Positions 5,228 through 5,437 of a stretch of 5,437 nt of DNA are shown piece by piece (within the stretch, counting starts at the first letter, position 1; each line of letters begins with the position of its first letter). The DNA is from Hyphomicrobiales bacterium (lineage in GTDB: Bacteria; Pseudomonadota; Alphaproteobacteria; Rhizobiales; Aestuariivirgaceae), in contig JAHFPK010000201.1 of the NCBI GenBank assembly GCA_023266715.1, positions 1 through 5,437 of the forward strand. The letters run 5' to 3'. A program made the position numbers and the translations under genes. A model generated the notes under the pieces. The model did no database searches. It had not been told where the DNA came from and worked only from the letters and a program-made list of their open reading frames with translations.

Positions 5228-5359
5228 AGTGACCACTACTATCAAGCCTTCCAGGTCTGTGATCGTTTCGTCGTGATGGCGCATGGCGCAGTGGGCAAGG
5301 GCGTGCGAAAGGAAGACACCACCTTGGAGGAACTCACCATTTTGATCATGGCATCGTAG
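5228..5359 (+). pseudogene. C-terminal remnant of a sugar ABC transporter ATPase (RbsA/FrcA/XylG-like)
   Basis: The last ~43 codons read SDHYYQAFQVCDRFVVMAHG, then KEDTTLEELT and a TAG at 5357-5359. This matches the tail following the H-loop in monosaccharide (CUT2-class) import ATPases: S/T-H-N, then a helix ending in (V/A)-x-D-R-(F/I), then V-(L/M)-x-x-G and a closing T-x-E-x-L-T helix. The Walker A, signature and Walker B regions are absent, and the sequence before 5228 is unrelated, so the gene is 5'-truncated. The H-loop reads S-D-H rather than S-H-N. The stop is four bases before the ATG of a Gfo/Idh/MocA-type gene, the usual order in sugar or polyol operons, so the intact ancestor probably encoded the transporter ATPase of that operon. 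Confidence 0.65.
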
Positions 5360-5363
5360 TGAC

Positions 5364-5437
5364 ATGACGAATATCGCATTCATCGGAACTGGTGGCGTGG
5401 CAGAGCGCCATGCTGAAGCGCTTGTGGAAGTGAAGGG
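5364..5437 (+). CDS. Gfo/Idh/MocA-family NAD(P)-dependent dehydrogenase, N-terminus only
   Basis: The first 24 codons, starting ATG 5364, read MTNIAFIGTGGVAERHAEAL and continue off the right edge. I-A-F-I-G-T-G-G-V-A-x-x-H is the N-terminal beta-strand and glycine-rich dinucleotide loop of the Gfo/Idh/MocA family (sugar, inositol and related polyol dehydrogenases). There is no separate Shine-Dalgarno; the upstream stop is four bases away, which suggests translational coupling to the transporter ATPase remnant. Whether the gene is intact and what it oxidises cannot be seen here. Confidence 0.8.
   Translation, partial: MTNIAFIGTGGVAERHAEALVEVK

Overview
The window is a mosaic of accessory DNA, most likely from an alphaproteobacterium of the Rhizobiales (Mesorhizobium/Rhizobium-like). 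This is inferred from the GC-rich coding style, the polyol/sugar catabolism genes, the ABC sugar-transporter debris and many broken genes; no taxonomic marker is present. Only two complete, apparently healthy genes are seen, both on the minus strand: a GMC-family FAD oxidoreductase (2734-4323) and, downstream of it, a MaoC-like hotdog dehydratase (2159-2599).

Left part (1-1762): the 3' part of an alpha/beta-hydrolase gene, open through the left edge, whose nucleophile-elbow serine is replaced by alanine. A probable remnant of the C-terminus of a MalK-type ABC ATPase follows on the minus strand. Next is an RpiB/EryI-type sugar-phosphate isomerase gene broken by two mutually compensating single-base indels.

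Centre (1918-4866): the two intact genes lie between two direct repeats (1961-2010 and 4821-4870; about 41 of 50 positions identical, 22 of them contiguous). Translation shows that each repeat is the very 5' end of a dusA (tRNA-dihydrouridine synthase A) gene: a start codon, then residues resembling R/I-F-x-x-A-P-M-M-D, then divergence into unrelated codons and a TAG stop. The start of dusA is a known integration site for tyrosine-recombinase islands and prophages. The best reading is that both repeats are dusA-type attachment junctions bounding a 2.86 kb cargo unit (GMC oxidoreductase + MaoC) with no integrase of its own. That would be a CIME-like, cis-mobilisable element in a tandem array at dusA. 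Copies of CGTGTGC, some as 11-bp tandem pairs and one as a perfect inverted repeat, cluster around the junctions and may be integrase arm sites or a regulator's operators.

Right part (4867-5437): gene-free DNA, then the truncated C-terminal tail of a sugar ABC-transporter ATPase, followed 4 bases later by the start of a Gfo/Idh/MocA-type dehydrogenase that runs off the right edge. The flanks look like decayed carbohydrate-uptake and catabolism operons, while the central cargo is intact. That fits repeated insertion and decay at one hotspot.
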